Positions 6,808 to 15,539 of a stretch of DNA of 29,803 nucleotides are shown piece by piece; the first letter of the stretch is position 1; each line of letters starts with the position of its first letter. Under the pieces are notes generated by a model that was not told the DNA's origin, made no database searches, and saw nothing but the letters and a program-made list of their open reading frames with translations. The stretch comes from JAKACU01 sp021821185. GTDB taxonomy: Bacteria > Bacillota > Bacilli > Alicyclobacillales > SLC66. Location of the stretch: NCBI GenBank assembly GCA_027343965.1, contig DAHWJX010000026.1:1-29803 (forward strand). The letters are read 5' to 3'. The translations under genes and the position numbers were made by a program.

Positions 6808-8730
6808 ATGCTCCTATCAGCATGTATGATTGTCAAAGATGAAGAATGGACGATTAAGCGTTGCCTCGAATCGCTTCAAGGCCTCGTCGACGAAATCATT
6901 GTCGTTGATACCGGATCGACAGATGGTACCATGGACATTGTCCGTTCATTTGGGTGCAAGGAAGTTACCTTTGCATGGGATAATGATTTTTCCCATGCAC
7001 GTAATGCAGGGATCAAACAGGCATCAGGTGATTGGATACTGGTCGTTGATGCTGATGAATTTCTCGAACCGATTAAACGAACAATGGTTGAAGATTTTCT
7101 GACGAATACACCCGCCGAAGGATTATTTATCACGGTAAAGAGTTTAATGGGACCATTAGCCCACCCAACGAGCACACTTGCTATACGAGTCATGCGACTG
7201 TTTCGCAATAGGCATTTTTACACGGGTATGATTCACGAACAAATCGCTGATTCCGTATTTCGCACACAATTACCTGTGGATAAGTTCGATCTTTCTTTGG
7301 TTCACTTAGGCTATACGGATGAATTTGTTCAAAAACGTGCCAAAACGAAACGCAACACAGCCCTCATTAACCAATCGCTTGATGAGGACCCCAACAACCT
7401 ATTTCATGCCACTAATCTGATGGCTGAGTACTCCATTGCAGGAGAACATAAAAAATGTGCAGATCTCAGCGAACAAACATGGAAACGAATTAAACAACTG
7501 CCACTAAGTGAATGGCCCAATTATTCTCCGCGTATCATCTCTTTGCTTACTTCATCGTTATGGAGCCTTCAAGAAAAGCAAAAAGCGCTAGACTATATGC
7601 AAGAAGCGCTCCGTTTTTTTCCGTGGTTTACCGACTTTAAAAAACGCTACGCTGATATGCTTGCTACGAACGGTGACTATAGATCGGCTGTCAATGTCCT
7701 GATGGAATGTCGTGCCCAAGGCGACACGCAGATGGGGCTCGTTGAATTTCTTGAGGGGGCTGGGACTTACTTCGCAGCTCAAGCTTTGGGAGTGATTTGG
7801 CTTCATCTCGGCGATCAACTCGCAGGAAGAAAATGGTTTTTACAAGCTTTTTTTGAAAATCCAGCACTTGAGATGTCTATTCTTCCGCTTGTAGGGTTAT
7901 TACCTAAAGAACAGAAACTATTAACCGAATTTATTGAACCGAAATTATATGACCCTATTGCTAGTGCCACGTATGCCGAGGTCTATGCAAGTTGGCAGTA
8001 TAGCGATGCTATGCGAGTTATCGAAATGGTAGAAAGTAGACACGGTGAATCCGAGGCGACACACCGAGCGCGTATGGCTTCGCTATTGCCCGAAGGCATC
8101 GAAGCCCTATACGAGCATGCACAAAAGGTCAATTACGATATTGATTGGCTACTTTTTGGTATCCATTGTCTGAATCTTGGCGATGAGGAACGAGCCAAGG
8201 ATGCACTTCTGCGTGCCAAGGTACGCGGTGAATACCTTATTAAGGTCATAGATACGTTTATAAACAATCCAGAGACTTCCTGGGGCCTAACTGGAGTTCT
8301 TCGTGATTTTCTTGCGATGCGAGCTACTTCTCTATTGGAGAAGTGGTTACCTCGCGCAGTAGATCTTGACCAATTCTGGATTACGTTAAAATGCTCACCG
8401 GCACAGTCTGTGCTTGAGAATGTCACGTGGAAAGGCACTACCGTTTATGAGTGCGAGCAAAATGCCCTGAACGCTTTTCACCAGCATCAATTGGACGAGG
8501 CAGAAACATGGTTAGTAAAAGCAAGTCAGTATCAGCCAACAGTAACTCGCTTTTTACTACAATGTGATCTCGCCTTAGCAAAAAACGATCTTCAGACTGC
8601 CCGGAAATTCATCTTTCAAGGAAAACAGGAATTTCCTGAATCGGAAATGATCAAAATCGCTTCTGACCAAATTCATGCAAAAGTTGATCCTACAAAACTA
8701 CTTCATACGCTACGGAGTGATCAAAGATGA
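6808..8730 (+). CDS. Family 2 glycosyltransferase with TPR-like C-terminus, probable flagellar glycosyltransferase
   Basis: This is a cytosolic GT-A glycosyltransferase of 640 residues. It opens with the family 2 signature: SACMIVKDEEWTIKRCLESL, then IIVVDTGSTDGT (about 31-41), DNDFSHARNAGI and the metal-binding DAD at 81-83 in WILVVDADEF. The remainder is helical with TPR-like repeats, for example around ALDYMQEALRFFPWF and ARKFIFQGKQEFPESE. This resembles TPR-containing protein glycosyltransferases such as SunS. Its place between the cap/chaperone genes and fliS suggests that it glycosylates flagellin or other filament proteins on Ser/Thr; substrate and sugar donor are inferred. I chose ATG 6808, with AGGTGG at 6798-6803. 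An earlier in-frame ATG at 6754 would overlap the preceding gene by 38 bases and has no good site. Its stop overlaps the fliS start (ATGA at 8727-8730). Confidence 0.85.
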   Translation: MLLSACMIVKDEEWTIKRCLESLQGLVDEIIVVDTGSTDGTMDIVRSFGCKEVTFAWDNDFSHARNAGIKQASGDWILVVDADEFLEPIKRTMVEDFLTNTPAEGLFITVKSLMGPLAHPTSTLAIRVMRLFRNRHFYTGMIHEQIADSVFRTQLPVDKFDLSLVHLGYTDEFVQKRAKTKRNTALINQSLDEDPNNLFHATNLMAEYSIAGEHKKCADLSEQTWKRIKQLPLSEWPNYSPRIISLLTSSLWSLQEKQKALDYMQEALRFFPWFTDFKKRYADMLATNGDYRSAVNVLMECRAQGDTQMGLVEFLEGAGTYFAAQALGVIWLHLGDQLAGRKWFLQAFFENPALEMSILPLVGLLPKEQKLLTEFIEPKLYDPIASATYAEVYASWQYSDAMRVIEMVESRHGESEATHRARMASLLPEGIEALYEHAQKVNYDIDWLLFGIHCLNLGDEERAKDALLRAKVRGEYLIKVIDTFINNPETSWGLTGVLRDFLAMRATSLLEKWLPRAVDLDQFWITLKCSPAQSVLENVTWKGTTVYECEQNALNAFHQHQLDEAETWLVKASQYQPTVTRFLLQCDLALAKNDLQTARKFIFQGKQEFPESEMIKIASDQIHAKVDPTKLLHTLRSDQR

Positions 8731-9089
8731 ACGCCGCAGATGCCTATCGTCAGCAATCCGTTCTCACAGCGCCTTTGCCAATTAAACTGGCGCAACTTCA
8801 TGAACGTGGAGCCATCCTCACCAAACAAATTTATCAGTGTTATGAACAAAATGACACCGTACAGGCCCGAGATTGCATAACACAAATGCAAGATATCATT
8901 ACCTTTTTGCGTTCATCCTTAAATCCCGACCTCGAAGTGTCTTCCTATGTAGACGCTACGTATGTGTTTTACTATAAAATGACTGTATCCTGGTTCCTTG
9001 ATTTGAAGAATGTCCCTGAAGGCTATGAATCGATGTTGGATTTTTGGAAAAGTTGGGCAAAAACATGGATGGAAGTTCGTTACAAGTAA
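8727..9089 (+). CDS. fliS: FliS, flagellin export chaperone
   Basis: FliS binds the C-terminal helices of flagellin in the cytosol, stops premature polymerisation and hands it to the export gate. The 120-residue product matches the family in length and layout. It has AYRQQSV followed by TAPLPIKLAQLHERGAILTKQ, where FliS usually has TASPGELTLMLYEG. Then come the IITFLRSSLNPD segment, VSSYVDATYVFYYKMTVSWF and a Trp-rich final helix. Two points are unusual: the PGEL motif is replaced by PLPI, and the C-terminus has several Trp. These may reflect the unusual flagellin it serves. ATG 8727 overlaps the glycosyltransferase stop in an ATGA arrangement, implying translational coupling. A strong terminator follows 17 bases after the stop. 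Confidence 0.85.
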   Translation: MNAADAYRQQSVLTAPLPIKLAQLHERGAILTKQIYQCYEQNDTVQARDCITQMQDIITFLRSSLNPDLEVSSYVDATYVFYYKMTVSWFLDLKNVPEGYESMLDFWKSWAKTWMEVRYK

Positions 9090-9106
9090 CTTACTCATCA
9101 TAATTC

Positions 9107-9136
9107 AAGGACTCGACTGTCCAGCGAGTCCTTTTT
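9107..9136 (+). terminator. Rho-independent terminator of the flagellar operon
   Basis: A nine-base-pair stem, AAGGACTCG (9107-9115) with CGAGTCCTT (9125-9133), encloses a nine-base loop and runs into TTTTT. It lies 17 bases after fliS and faces the convergent yvyF gene. On the minus strand the tail is only weakly T-rich, so it mainly serves the plus-strand operon. Confidence 0.87.
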
Positions 9137-9151
9137 CATTTTCCTGTCTTC

Positions 9152-9559
9152 TTACTTCCCCCTACCACGTAGCGTAGGATTTTGCGAGTAGTAGCCTGAC
9201 GAGTCTTTACTTAACAATTGCTGCTTCAAGGCCTTGGCGGCTCCTGCTATGTCTGACCCTAGCATCTGCTGACAGGCACTGCAGAATCGGCCCGTGCGTA
9301 TCGGTGTTCCGCAAGATTCACATGCGTACGTTAGCGTGCCGCTTAACTCCAAACGCCCCTCGCGCAGATAATGCAGGACACGTTCTTCGGATACCTGAGT
9401 CGCCTCCGCCACCTCACTTATCGTGGCAGAATCGTGCGAACGAATGTACTCCTTGACTTCATCAAATGACTTTTCTTCCTCTTTGACACAGTTCGGGCAG
9501 ATACTTCGCGTCACACGGTTGAACAACTGCCCGCAACGTTCACAATTGGCCAAGGCCAT
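9152..9559 (-). CDS. yvyF: YvyF-type zinc-binding flagellar operon protein
   Basis: This encodes a 135-residue protein of the YvyF type found in Firmicutes flagellar-competence operons. Two Cys pairs near the N-terminus (CERC at about 7-10, CPNC at 21-24) form one likely zinc site. A helix-turn-helix-like segment follows (ATISEVAEATQVSEERVLHY), then a second Cys pair set (CESC, CSAC). Its precise job is not established; a regulatory role in late flagellar gene expression is plausible. GGGGAG lies just before ATG 9559. It is the last gene of the minus-strand series and follows comFC by 41 bases. In B. subtilis it lies directly upstream of flgM; here it points towards the flagellar cluster from the other side. 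Confidence 0.8.
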   Translation of the reverse strand: MALANCERCGQLFNRVTRSICPNCVKEEEKSFDEVKEYIRSHDSATISEVAEATQVSEERVLHYLREGRLELSGTLTYACESCGTPIRTGRFCSACQQMLGSDIAGAAKALKQQLLSKDSSGYYSQNPTLRGRGK

Positions 9560-9600
9560 GAACTCCCCATCCCCTTCTCACTGATCTATCAGCAAATGTG

Positions 9601-10341
9601 TTATCTAGCTACTGTTAAGACTTCCACCGATGCAGCAGACGCCTTAAACAAAAGTGCGGCACACGCATCCGCCGTTGCGCCTGTCGTCAAAACATCATCG
9701 ATCAACACAACATACTTCCCTGCGATCGCCTCTGCCCCCTTCGGGCCTAGCTTATAGACCCCACGCATCGATGCGATCCGCTGCATTCTCGTATGTGTAG
9801 TCTGACTCTCACGATCTTCAGCGCGCATAAGCGCATCTGCCATAACTGGCACACGCAAACGATGGCCGACATGCAAGGCCAACTCCACTGCTTGATTAAA
9901 TCCACGACGCTTTACTTTGGCAGGATGCATCGGGACAGGAACCAAGGTCACATGACGATCCGTACCATAATGCCACCCATACGCCTGTAGCAAAAAATCG
10001 CCCAAGACAGGCAGCAGTCGCCGATCACCCTGGTATTTGAGTGCTTTGATCGCCGCAACAATAGTCGCGTCATAGCGGGCAAATGCGCGAGCCCGAAAAA
10101 AGACATGCGGATGATCCCTACACTCAGCGCAAAGCGGCCCTTCATGAAGACGCCCGCAAACGGCGCACAAAGGTTCGTTGCAACGCGTGATCTTCTGCAG
10201 GCAATGGGCACACAGGCCAGCCTTTGTAAGCCCTCGCGCTGAGCCGCGCACAGGCATATTACATAAGAGACACTTGTCCCTTTCCGGAAATACGAGACCA
10301 AGAAAGGCATCCACCCATCCGTGCGCCGAAGTAAAGTCCAT
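9601..10341 (-). CDS. comFC: ComFC, phosphoribosyltransferase-like competence protein
   Basis: ComFC/GntX proteins are cytosolic and are needed for natural transformation in B. subtilis and relatives, where ComFC is thought to help internalised single-stranded DNA. The 246-residue product has an N-terminal zinc-ribbon region with four Cys pairs (CLLC, CAHC, CAVC, CAEC). A C-terminal type I phosphoribosyltransferase domain follows, with VTLVPVPMHPAKVKRRGFNQ and the PRPP loop VVLIDDVLTTGATA. I chose ATG 10341 because GGAGGT lies eight bases before it. The open frame extends to a TTG at 10395, but no good site precedes that. No comFA or comFB is present in the window, so the B. subtilis comF operon is only partly conserved here. 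Confidence 0.86.
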   Translation of the reverse strand: MDFTSAHGWVDAFLGLVFPERDKCLLCNMPVRGSARGLTKAGLCAHCLQKITRCNEPLCAVCGRLHEGPLCAECRDHPHVFFRARAFARYDATIVAAIKALKYQGDRRLLPVLGDFLLQAYGWHYGTDRHVTLVPVPMHPAKVKRRGFNQAVELALHVGHRLRVPVMADALMRAEDRESQTTHTRMQRIASMRGVYKLGPKGAEAIAGKYVVLIDDVLTTGATADACAALLFKASAASVEVLTVAR

Positions 10342-10419
10342 CGCGCCTGACCTCCACGCATTGCCTGTACACATTACCTGTATGCCTTGCCTCAATCCAT
10401 TGCCCCCACGTCACTCTGG

Positions 10420-11256
10420 TCACTCCGCGTAATACACGAGTCCCACGCCGCCTGCCCCCACATGGACACCTACGACAGGTCCGATCATCGTCACCTGAAT
10501 ATCAGCACTAGGCGCAATCGCTCGCATACGCGAAAGCACACTATCGATCTCGGCGCCTGCCGTATAGATGAGGCCTGCCTGAACCTTGCGCTTACCTTGC
10601 GTCTGTTCCTCAAAATGCAAAAGTAGCGAATCCACGGCGCGCTTGTACGTGCGCACCTTTGAGAACACCTCGACAAGCCCATCAACCAGATAGATCACAG
10701 GCTTAATCTGCAACAAGGACCCAACGAGCTTCGCGGCTCCTCCGATGCGTCCACCACGATGGACATTATCGAGTGTATCAAGTACGATATACGCCTTTGT
10801 ACCTTCGCGCATATACTCGATACGAGCCACGATCTCCTCCATCGATGCACCTGACTGCGCCATCCTTGCTGCCTCGAGCACTTGAAAACCTAGAGCTGCC
10901 GTAGTCGTCTTCGAATCGAACACAGTCACTTTGCCGTCGCCCATCGACGCTGCCGTTTGTGCACCTTGCAGCGTGCCGGATAATTTACCGCTCAAAAATA
11001 TCCCAAGAATCGCTTCATACCGTTTCAAATAATCGTCAAAGCAAGCGACAAAACGACCTGTCGGTGGCTGTGATGTCTTAGGCAACTCCGCTTGGGACGC
11101 CATCTTCTCATAAAAGGCAGATGCCGTCAGATCCACGCCATCCCGATATGTATCATTACCAAAAATTACATCAAGTGGCACGACCCCGATGTCATATAGT
11201 TCGACGTCTTGCGCACGCAAATCTGCCGTGCTATCCGTAACAATCGCTATTTTCAT
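10420..11256 (-). CDS. degV: DegV family fatty-acid-binding protein
   Basis: DegV/FakB proteins bind a fatty acid in the cytosol and present it to the kinase FakA, which makes acyl-phosphate for membrane lipid synthesis. The 278-residue product begins MKIAIVTDSTADL and has the TSQPPTGRF motif, where fatty-acid carboxylate and Ser/Thr contacts are made in the family. It also has the SGTLQGAQ segment and GGRIGGAAKLVG. It ends with the C-terminal GPVVGVHVGAGGVGLVY signature. Length and motifs are typical. No fakA is nearby. It lies 49 bases after the histidine kinase gene and 78 bases before comFC, so it may be read through from the pho operon. degV also lies close to comF in B. subtilis. Confidence 0.92.
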   Translation of the reverse strand: MKIAIVTDSTADLRAQDVELYDIGVVPLDVIFGNDTYRDGVDLTASAFYEKMASQAELPKTSQPPTGRFVACFDDYLKRYEAILGIFLSGKLSGTLQGAQTAASMGDGKVTVFDSKTTTAALGFQVLEAARMAQSGASMEEIVARIEYMREGTKAYIVLDTLDNVHRGGRIGGAAKLVGSLLQIKPVIYLVDGLVEVFSKVRTYKRAVDSLLLHFEEQTQGKRKVQAGLIYTAGAEIDSVLSRMRAIAPSADIQVTMIGPVVGVHVGAGGVGLVYYAE

Positions 11257-11305
11257 CGTGTTTTCATCCTCGCCTTTTCATCACCATCGTACCATAGACA
11301 CATGT

Positions 11306-12637
11306 TCACCGAACATCACATTTTGCAGAAAGAGTGATACTATCAGCAACCATCGGTAGATCAAAGAAAAACCGACTGCCAATCCCAACTTCCGAGTGTA
11401 CACCCACATGTCCACCGTGAGCCTCCACCAGATGCTTCACGATCGCAAGACCAAGCCCTGTACCACCTGATTTTCTTGTACGCATCTTATCCACTCGATA
11501 GAACCGTTCAAACACGCGATTGATATCCACCGATGGAATGCCGACTCCCGTATCAATCACCGACAGCACTGCTCGATCACCCTCCACTTCCGCCAAAAGC
11601 GTAATCGATCCACCAGATGGCGTGAATTGCAAAGCATTACTAACAAGATTGATCAAAATTTGCACAAGACGATCATGATCAGCCATCACATTGAGCGTAG
11701 AATCAGCCGTTTTGATTTCCACTTGGAGTTGCACACCAGCCGTATTCGCTTGCGTATGAAACGTATCCACCACTTTTTGCAAGACAGCCGGCACCGAGAC
11801 ACAAGCTAAAGAGAGTGGCGCGTGCTTCGCTTCAATTCTTGACAGATCCAACAAATCTTCAACGAGACGTCCCAGTCGATCAGCTTCCTCCTTGATGATC
11901 TGCACAAATTGCCGCGCAATCTGCTGATTGTCTAGCGCCCCATCAAGTAGCGTCTCCGCAAACCCTTTCAGCGCCGTAATGGGCGTGCGCAGTTCATGTG
12001 ACACATTGGCCACAAAATCACTGCGCATCCGCTCGACACGACGCCACTCACTCACATCATGCAACAAGACGACAGCTCCTGCCGTGCCACCGCTTGTCTG
12101 ACGAATCGGCGTGATGTGCGCCTCAAGCGTCAACTCCACAGGTTTATGAATCTGCACCTCGCGTTTTTGCACGACACCAAACGTGATCGCCTCATCAATC
12201 AAACTAGACAGACCATAGTGATGACCAGCTTCCCAATGCCAGCGCCCGATAAGATCTGTTTCTGATAAACCGAGCAAGCGTTCTGCCGCTGAGTTGATCA
12301 GCAGCACACGACCTGCTGGGTCAATCACAATGACACCACTTAAAATGTGCCCCATGACACTATCAATCTTGTTTTGTTCTTGACGCGTCAGCTCACGCTG
12401 ATCATGAAGGGCCCCCACCATCGCATAGACACGCGTCGCCATCCGTTCAAGACTTCCCGCTTGCGATGCATTTCGCGTACTTGCCGCCTTAACTCCATCA
12501 AGCGTCAAGTCCATCACTTCAGACAAGTCATCATACACCTGTCGCATGTGTTCCCCATGAAGCACCTGCGCGACGATCACCGCAATCGCGATAACCAGCA
12601 AAACAATCAACGTTATGATAAGCACATGCGAAGACAT
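11306..12637 (-). CDS. phoR: PhoR/PnpS-type sensor histidine kinase
   Basis: This is the probable phosphate-responsive kinase, partner of PhoP. The 443-residue product has one N-terminal membrane helix (about residues 5-26), a short linker and a PAS domain (about 90-195: IVIDPAGRVLLINSAAERLL). It then has a HisKA domain with the H-box SHELRTP (phospho-accepting His near 214) and an ATPase domain with N-box NLVSNALQF (about 330), DTGVGIP and GGTGLGLAIV. B. subtilis PhoR has two membrane helices and an extracellular domain, both missing here. This is closer to streptococcal PnpS-like kinases, where input comes through PhoU and the Pst transporter, and phoU is in this operon. The start ATG 12637 follows the phoP stop by three bases. 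Confidence 0.88.
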   Translation of the reverse strand: MSSHVLIITLIVLLVIAIAVIVAQVLHGEHMRQVYDDLSEVMDLTLDGVKAASTRNASQAGSLERMATRVYAMVGALHDQRELTRQEQNKIDSVMGHILSGVIVIDPAGRVLLINSAAERLLGLSETDLIGRWHWEAGHHYGLSSLIDEAITFGVVQKREVQIHKPVELTLEAHITPIRQTSGGTAGAVVLLHDVSEWRRVERMRSDFVANVSHELRTPITALKGFAETLLDGALDNQQIARQFVQIIKEEADRLGRLVEDLLDLSRIEAKHAPLSLACVSVPAVLQKVVDTFHTQANTAGVQLQVEIKTADSTLNVMADHDRLVQILINLVSNALQFTPSGGSITLLAEVEGDRAVLSVIDTGVGIPSVDINRVFERFYRVDKMRTRKSGGTGLGLAIVKHLVEAHGGHVGVHSEVGIGSRFFFDLPMVADSITLSAKCDVR

Positions 12638-12640
12638 AGC

Positions 12641-13348
12641 CTAGTCTCCCTGTACAAATTTATACCCGACACCCCGTACCGTCTTGATCCATTTCGGGCT
12701 TTTCGGATCCACTTCAATCTTATCTCGCAAATGACTAATATGCACATCGACAAGGCGCGTATCACCAGCGTATTCATAACCCCACACTCGATCGAGTAAC
12801 TGATCACGACTGACAACACGATTCAGATTTTTTAGCAAATAATGCAGTAAATCAAACTCTCGCGGCGTCAAATCAATCAAGGCTCCGCGCACCGTAACTT
12901 CGTAACGCTCCGCGTCTAAACGCAAATCGCCTACGACAAACATCGCTTCGGATACCACAGGTTCACTAACGACTTTTTCTTCCGTCTTACGTCGTAACAC
13001 CGCCCGTACACGAGCGACGAGTTCACGCGGACTAAACGGTTTTGTCACATAGTCATCGGCGCCCATCTCAAGGCCAAGCACCCGATCGATCTCCTCACCG
13101 CGCGCCGTGAGCATGATGATAGGCACACTGATCTGCGCTTGTCGCAGGCGTTTGCAGATCTCAAGACCGGAAACACCAGGGATCATCAGATCGAGCACAA
13201 GCAGATCCACGTGCTCATTGACCGCAATCTCAAGCGCCGTATCGCCATTATCGGCAGTCACTACCTCAAAACCTGATTGCGCGAGGTTGTACTCCACGAG
13301 CATTCGAATGGATTCTTCATCATCTACCACGAGGACCCGTTCACTCAT
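12641..13348 (-). CDS. phoP: PhoP, OmpR-family response regulator
   Basis: This DNA-binding response regulator probably controls the phosphate-starvation regulon. The 235-residue product has a receiver domain with the acidic pair in VVDDEE, the phospho-accepting Asp near residue 53 (VLDLMIPG), Thr in MLTARG and Lys in VTKPFSPREL. A C-terminal winged helix of the OmpR/PhoB type follows (LTPREFDLLHYLLKN ... VWGYEYAGDTRLVDVHISHLR). I chose ATG 13348 because AGAAGG (13355-13360) lies six bases upstream; the other in-frame ATG at 13354 touches that site. The gene lies 15 bases after recD2 and three bases before the kinase gene, so all three are likely co-transcribed. Confidence 0.92.
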   Translation of the reverse strand: MSERVLVVDDEESIRMLVEYNLAQSGFEVVTADNGDTALEIAVNEHVDLLVLDLMIPGVSGLEICKRLRQAQISVPIIMLTARGEEIDRVLGLEMGADDYVTKPFSPRELVARVRAVLRRKTEEKVVSEPVVSEAMFVVGDLRLDAERYEVTVRGALIDLTPREFDLLHYLLKNLNRVVSRDQLLDRVWGYEYAGDTRLVDVHISHLRDKIEVDPKSPKWIKTVRGVGYKFVQGD

Positions 13349-13363
13349 GATCATCCTTCTCTC

Positions 13364-15538
13364 TTAGCGATTAGCCTGTAAACGGTGCATCAATCCTGTA
13401 TAACGGATACCTGACTTTTCCTTTCGCACAGCCCACTCAAGAGCTTGTGCAGAACCTACGATGACAAGCAGATTTTTAGCCCGTGTCATCGCTGTATAGA
13501 GCAAATGTCGATGCAACATGACCGCATGTTCACGTAGTAACGGAATCACAACGCAAGGATATTCACTTCCTTGACTCTTATGCACAGAAATAGCAAAAGC
13601 ATGCACAAGTGCAGCACACTCACCTTTACCAAATCGCTCTTCACGTACATCATGTTCATCAAAACCAAATTGAACCACAAGTTCATCGCCTGAAGCATCC
13701 ACCACAATGCCCATGTCACCATTATACAATTCGCGATCATAATCGTTTTTACTATGCATAACTTTATCTTGTTCATGAAAGACACGATGTCCTACGTGAA
13801 AACAAGCTATCCCTTGATCAGACAATCGCTCCGTCAATCGTTCGTTTAAGCGATCAACACCACAATACCCTTTTCGCATCGGTGTCAAGACTTGAATTCC
13901 TTCAATCGCACGAACACTAAGATAGGCTGGTAGGCGCCTCGCTACGAGGTCTTCGATAAGCTCAGATGCTTTTTGTGGATCTTCTTCTTGAATAAAAAAA
14001 TAGTCTGACGAGCCTCCATGCGTGATAGTCGGCACGATACCTTTTCGTACGGCGTGCGCAGCAAGCAAAATATCGCTATGCTTTTCTTGACGAAACACCA
14101 ACGACAATTCATGTACGGTAAAAATACCGGATTGCATCACATCGGAAAGTATCGCTCCCGGCCCGACGGACGGAAGCTGCTCCGGGTCTCCCACTAACAA
14201 GAGACGTGCATGTTGCGGCAACGCATCAAGCAAATGGAAAAAAAGCGGCGCATCGATCATCGACGCTTCATCGATGATAAAAACGTCTCCGTCAAGTGGA
14301 TGTTTGTTATTACGCGAAAATCCGAATCCACCATGCGTCAGCTTTCCAACTTCTAGCAACCGATGCAAAGTAACTGCCTGACAACCTGTGCTTTGCGCGA
14401 GCCGCTTCGCCGCACGACCTGTCGGTGCAGCTAACACCACATGGAGGTTTTGCATGGCACATAATGACACAATGCGCCGCACCGTCGTTGTTTTTCCCGT
14501 GCCTGGGCCACCTGTCATAATTACCAGTGAATGGGTCAACACCGATCTCGCCGCACTCTCTTGCTCATCAGACAAGGAGATATCCGTGCTTTGCGTATCA
14601 CACGCACCTTCTTTAAAGTCTTGAAGCGGTTTTGGCATAGTCATTGCCATACGCAACAAATGAGTGGCGATCTCCTTTTCCACCTTATGCATATACGGAT
14701 GATACACAGCGACATCAGATAGCCCGATATCCTCGATCACGACGCCTGTTCGCGCCGCGATACGCGTGGCAATCACCGCAACATCCGTCTCAGGCACCGC
14801 CAATAACAGCGATGCGCGTCTCGTCCACTCGCCCATCGGCAAACACATATGACCTTCCTCTTGCGCCACTTGCAATACATGTTGCAATGCTGCAGCAATC
14901 CGCTCTTGTGCATCATGAGCTATACCGATAGCACGTGCAATCGTATCGGCTGTCTTAAATCCAACACCAAACACATCGTCCACAATCTGGTATGGACTTT
15001 CCTGCACAATCGTCAAGGCGGTCACTGCACTACCATAGACTTGCACCAATTTGTCGACCACGTGCGCCGGTACATCATGCCCACGCAAAAAGCTCCCTAG
15101 CCGTGCCAGATCCTGCTGCTCGCCCAAGGCAACGACCGCTTTTTTGACCACCGCTTTGGAGAGTCCTTTTACAAGAGCGATATCTTCAGGCCTGTCCTTC
15201 AAAATATCCAATGTGCGTAACCCAAAATGCGCCACAATCTTTTGTGCCGTTTTAGGGCCGATCCCTTTAAAGCGGCCACTAGCCAAAAATCGCTCGATGC
15301 CAAGTTCGCTTGTCGGCATGACCATCACCGCCGAATCCGCGTGAAACTGCCTGCCAAAAGAGGGATGCAATTCAAAGCTTCCCAACCATTCATACTCAGC
15401 ACCGAGCGTCAGCTCCTGCAAACGCCCGGTCACACGTACAGTTTCCCCCGAGGTAAGCCGTGCGCGAAGGACAACAAACCCGTCGGAACGCTCTACTAAC
15501 GTTTTTTCTGCTGTCGCGCGTATCTTTTGTTTAACCAT
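13364..15538 (-). CDS. recD2: RecD2 (YrrC-type) superfamily 1B DNA helicase
   Basis: RecD2 is a 5'-3' DNA helicase of Gram-positive bacteria that works without RecBC and takes part in repair and replication-fork maintenance. The 724-residue product has the family layout. There is an N-terminal OB-like region, then helix-hairpin-helix repeats (FKGIGPKTAQKIV, about 90-102; VKGLSKAVVKKA; GVGFKTADTIA). Walker A is GGPGTGKT (343-350), Walker B is IIDEAS (421-426) and motif III is VGDPEQLPSVGPG. The C-terminal motifs are VHKSQGSEYP and LLYTAMTRAKN. All expected motifs are intact. The start ATG 15538 lies one base after the phoU stop and phoP follows 15 bases downstream. This places a genome-maintenance helicase inside the phosphate-signalling operon. 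Confidence 0.94.
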   Translation of the reverse strand: MVKQKIRATAEKTLVERSDGFVVLRARLTSGETVRVTGRLQELTLGAEYEWLGSFELHPSFGRQFHADSAVMVMPTSELGIERFLASGRFKGIGPKTAQKIVAHFGLRTLDILKDRPEDIALVKGLSKAVVKKAVVALGEQQDLARLGSFLRGHDVPAHVVDKLVQVYGSAVTALTIVQESPYQIVDDVFGVGFKTADTIARAIGIAHDAQERIAAALQHVLQVAQEEGHMCLPMGEWTRRASLLLAVPETDVAVIATRIAARTGVVIEDIGLSDVAVYHPYMHKVEKEIATHLLRMAMTMPKPLQDFKEGACDTQSTDISLSDEQESAARSVLTHSLVIMTGGPGTGKTTTVRRIVSLCAMQNLHVVLAAPTGRAAKRLAQSTGCQAVTLHRLLEVGKLTHGGFGFSRNNKHPLDGDVFIIDEASMIDAPLFFHLLDALPQHARLLLVGDPEQLPSVGPGAILSDVMQSGIFTVHELSLVFRQEKHSDILLAAHAVRKGIVPTITHGGSSDYFFIQEEDPQKASELIEDLVARRLPAYLSVRAIEGIQVLTPMRKGYCGVDRLNERLTERLSDQGIACFHVGHRVFHEQDKVMHSKNDYDRELYNGDMGIVVDASGDELVVQFGFDEHDVREERFGKGECAALVHAFAISVHKSQGSEYPCVVIPLLREHAVMLHRHLLYTAMTRAKNLLVIVGSAQALEWAVRKEKSGIRYTGLMHRLQANR

Positions 15539-15539
15539 C

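Noticed and set aside
11302..11316. A six-base-pair hairpin ATGTTC-acc-GAACAT over the kinase stop codon as terminator
   Set aside because: It is short, overlaps coding sequence and is not followed by T residues; readthrough to degV seems likely.
12347..12799. A 150-codon plus-strand open frame across the phoP-kinase junction
   Set aside because: It is antisense to two conserved genes and its sequence is low in plausible protein character.
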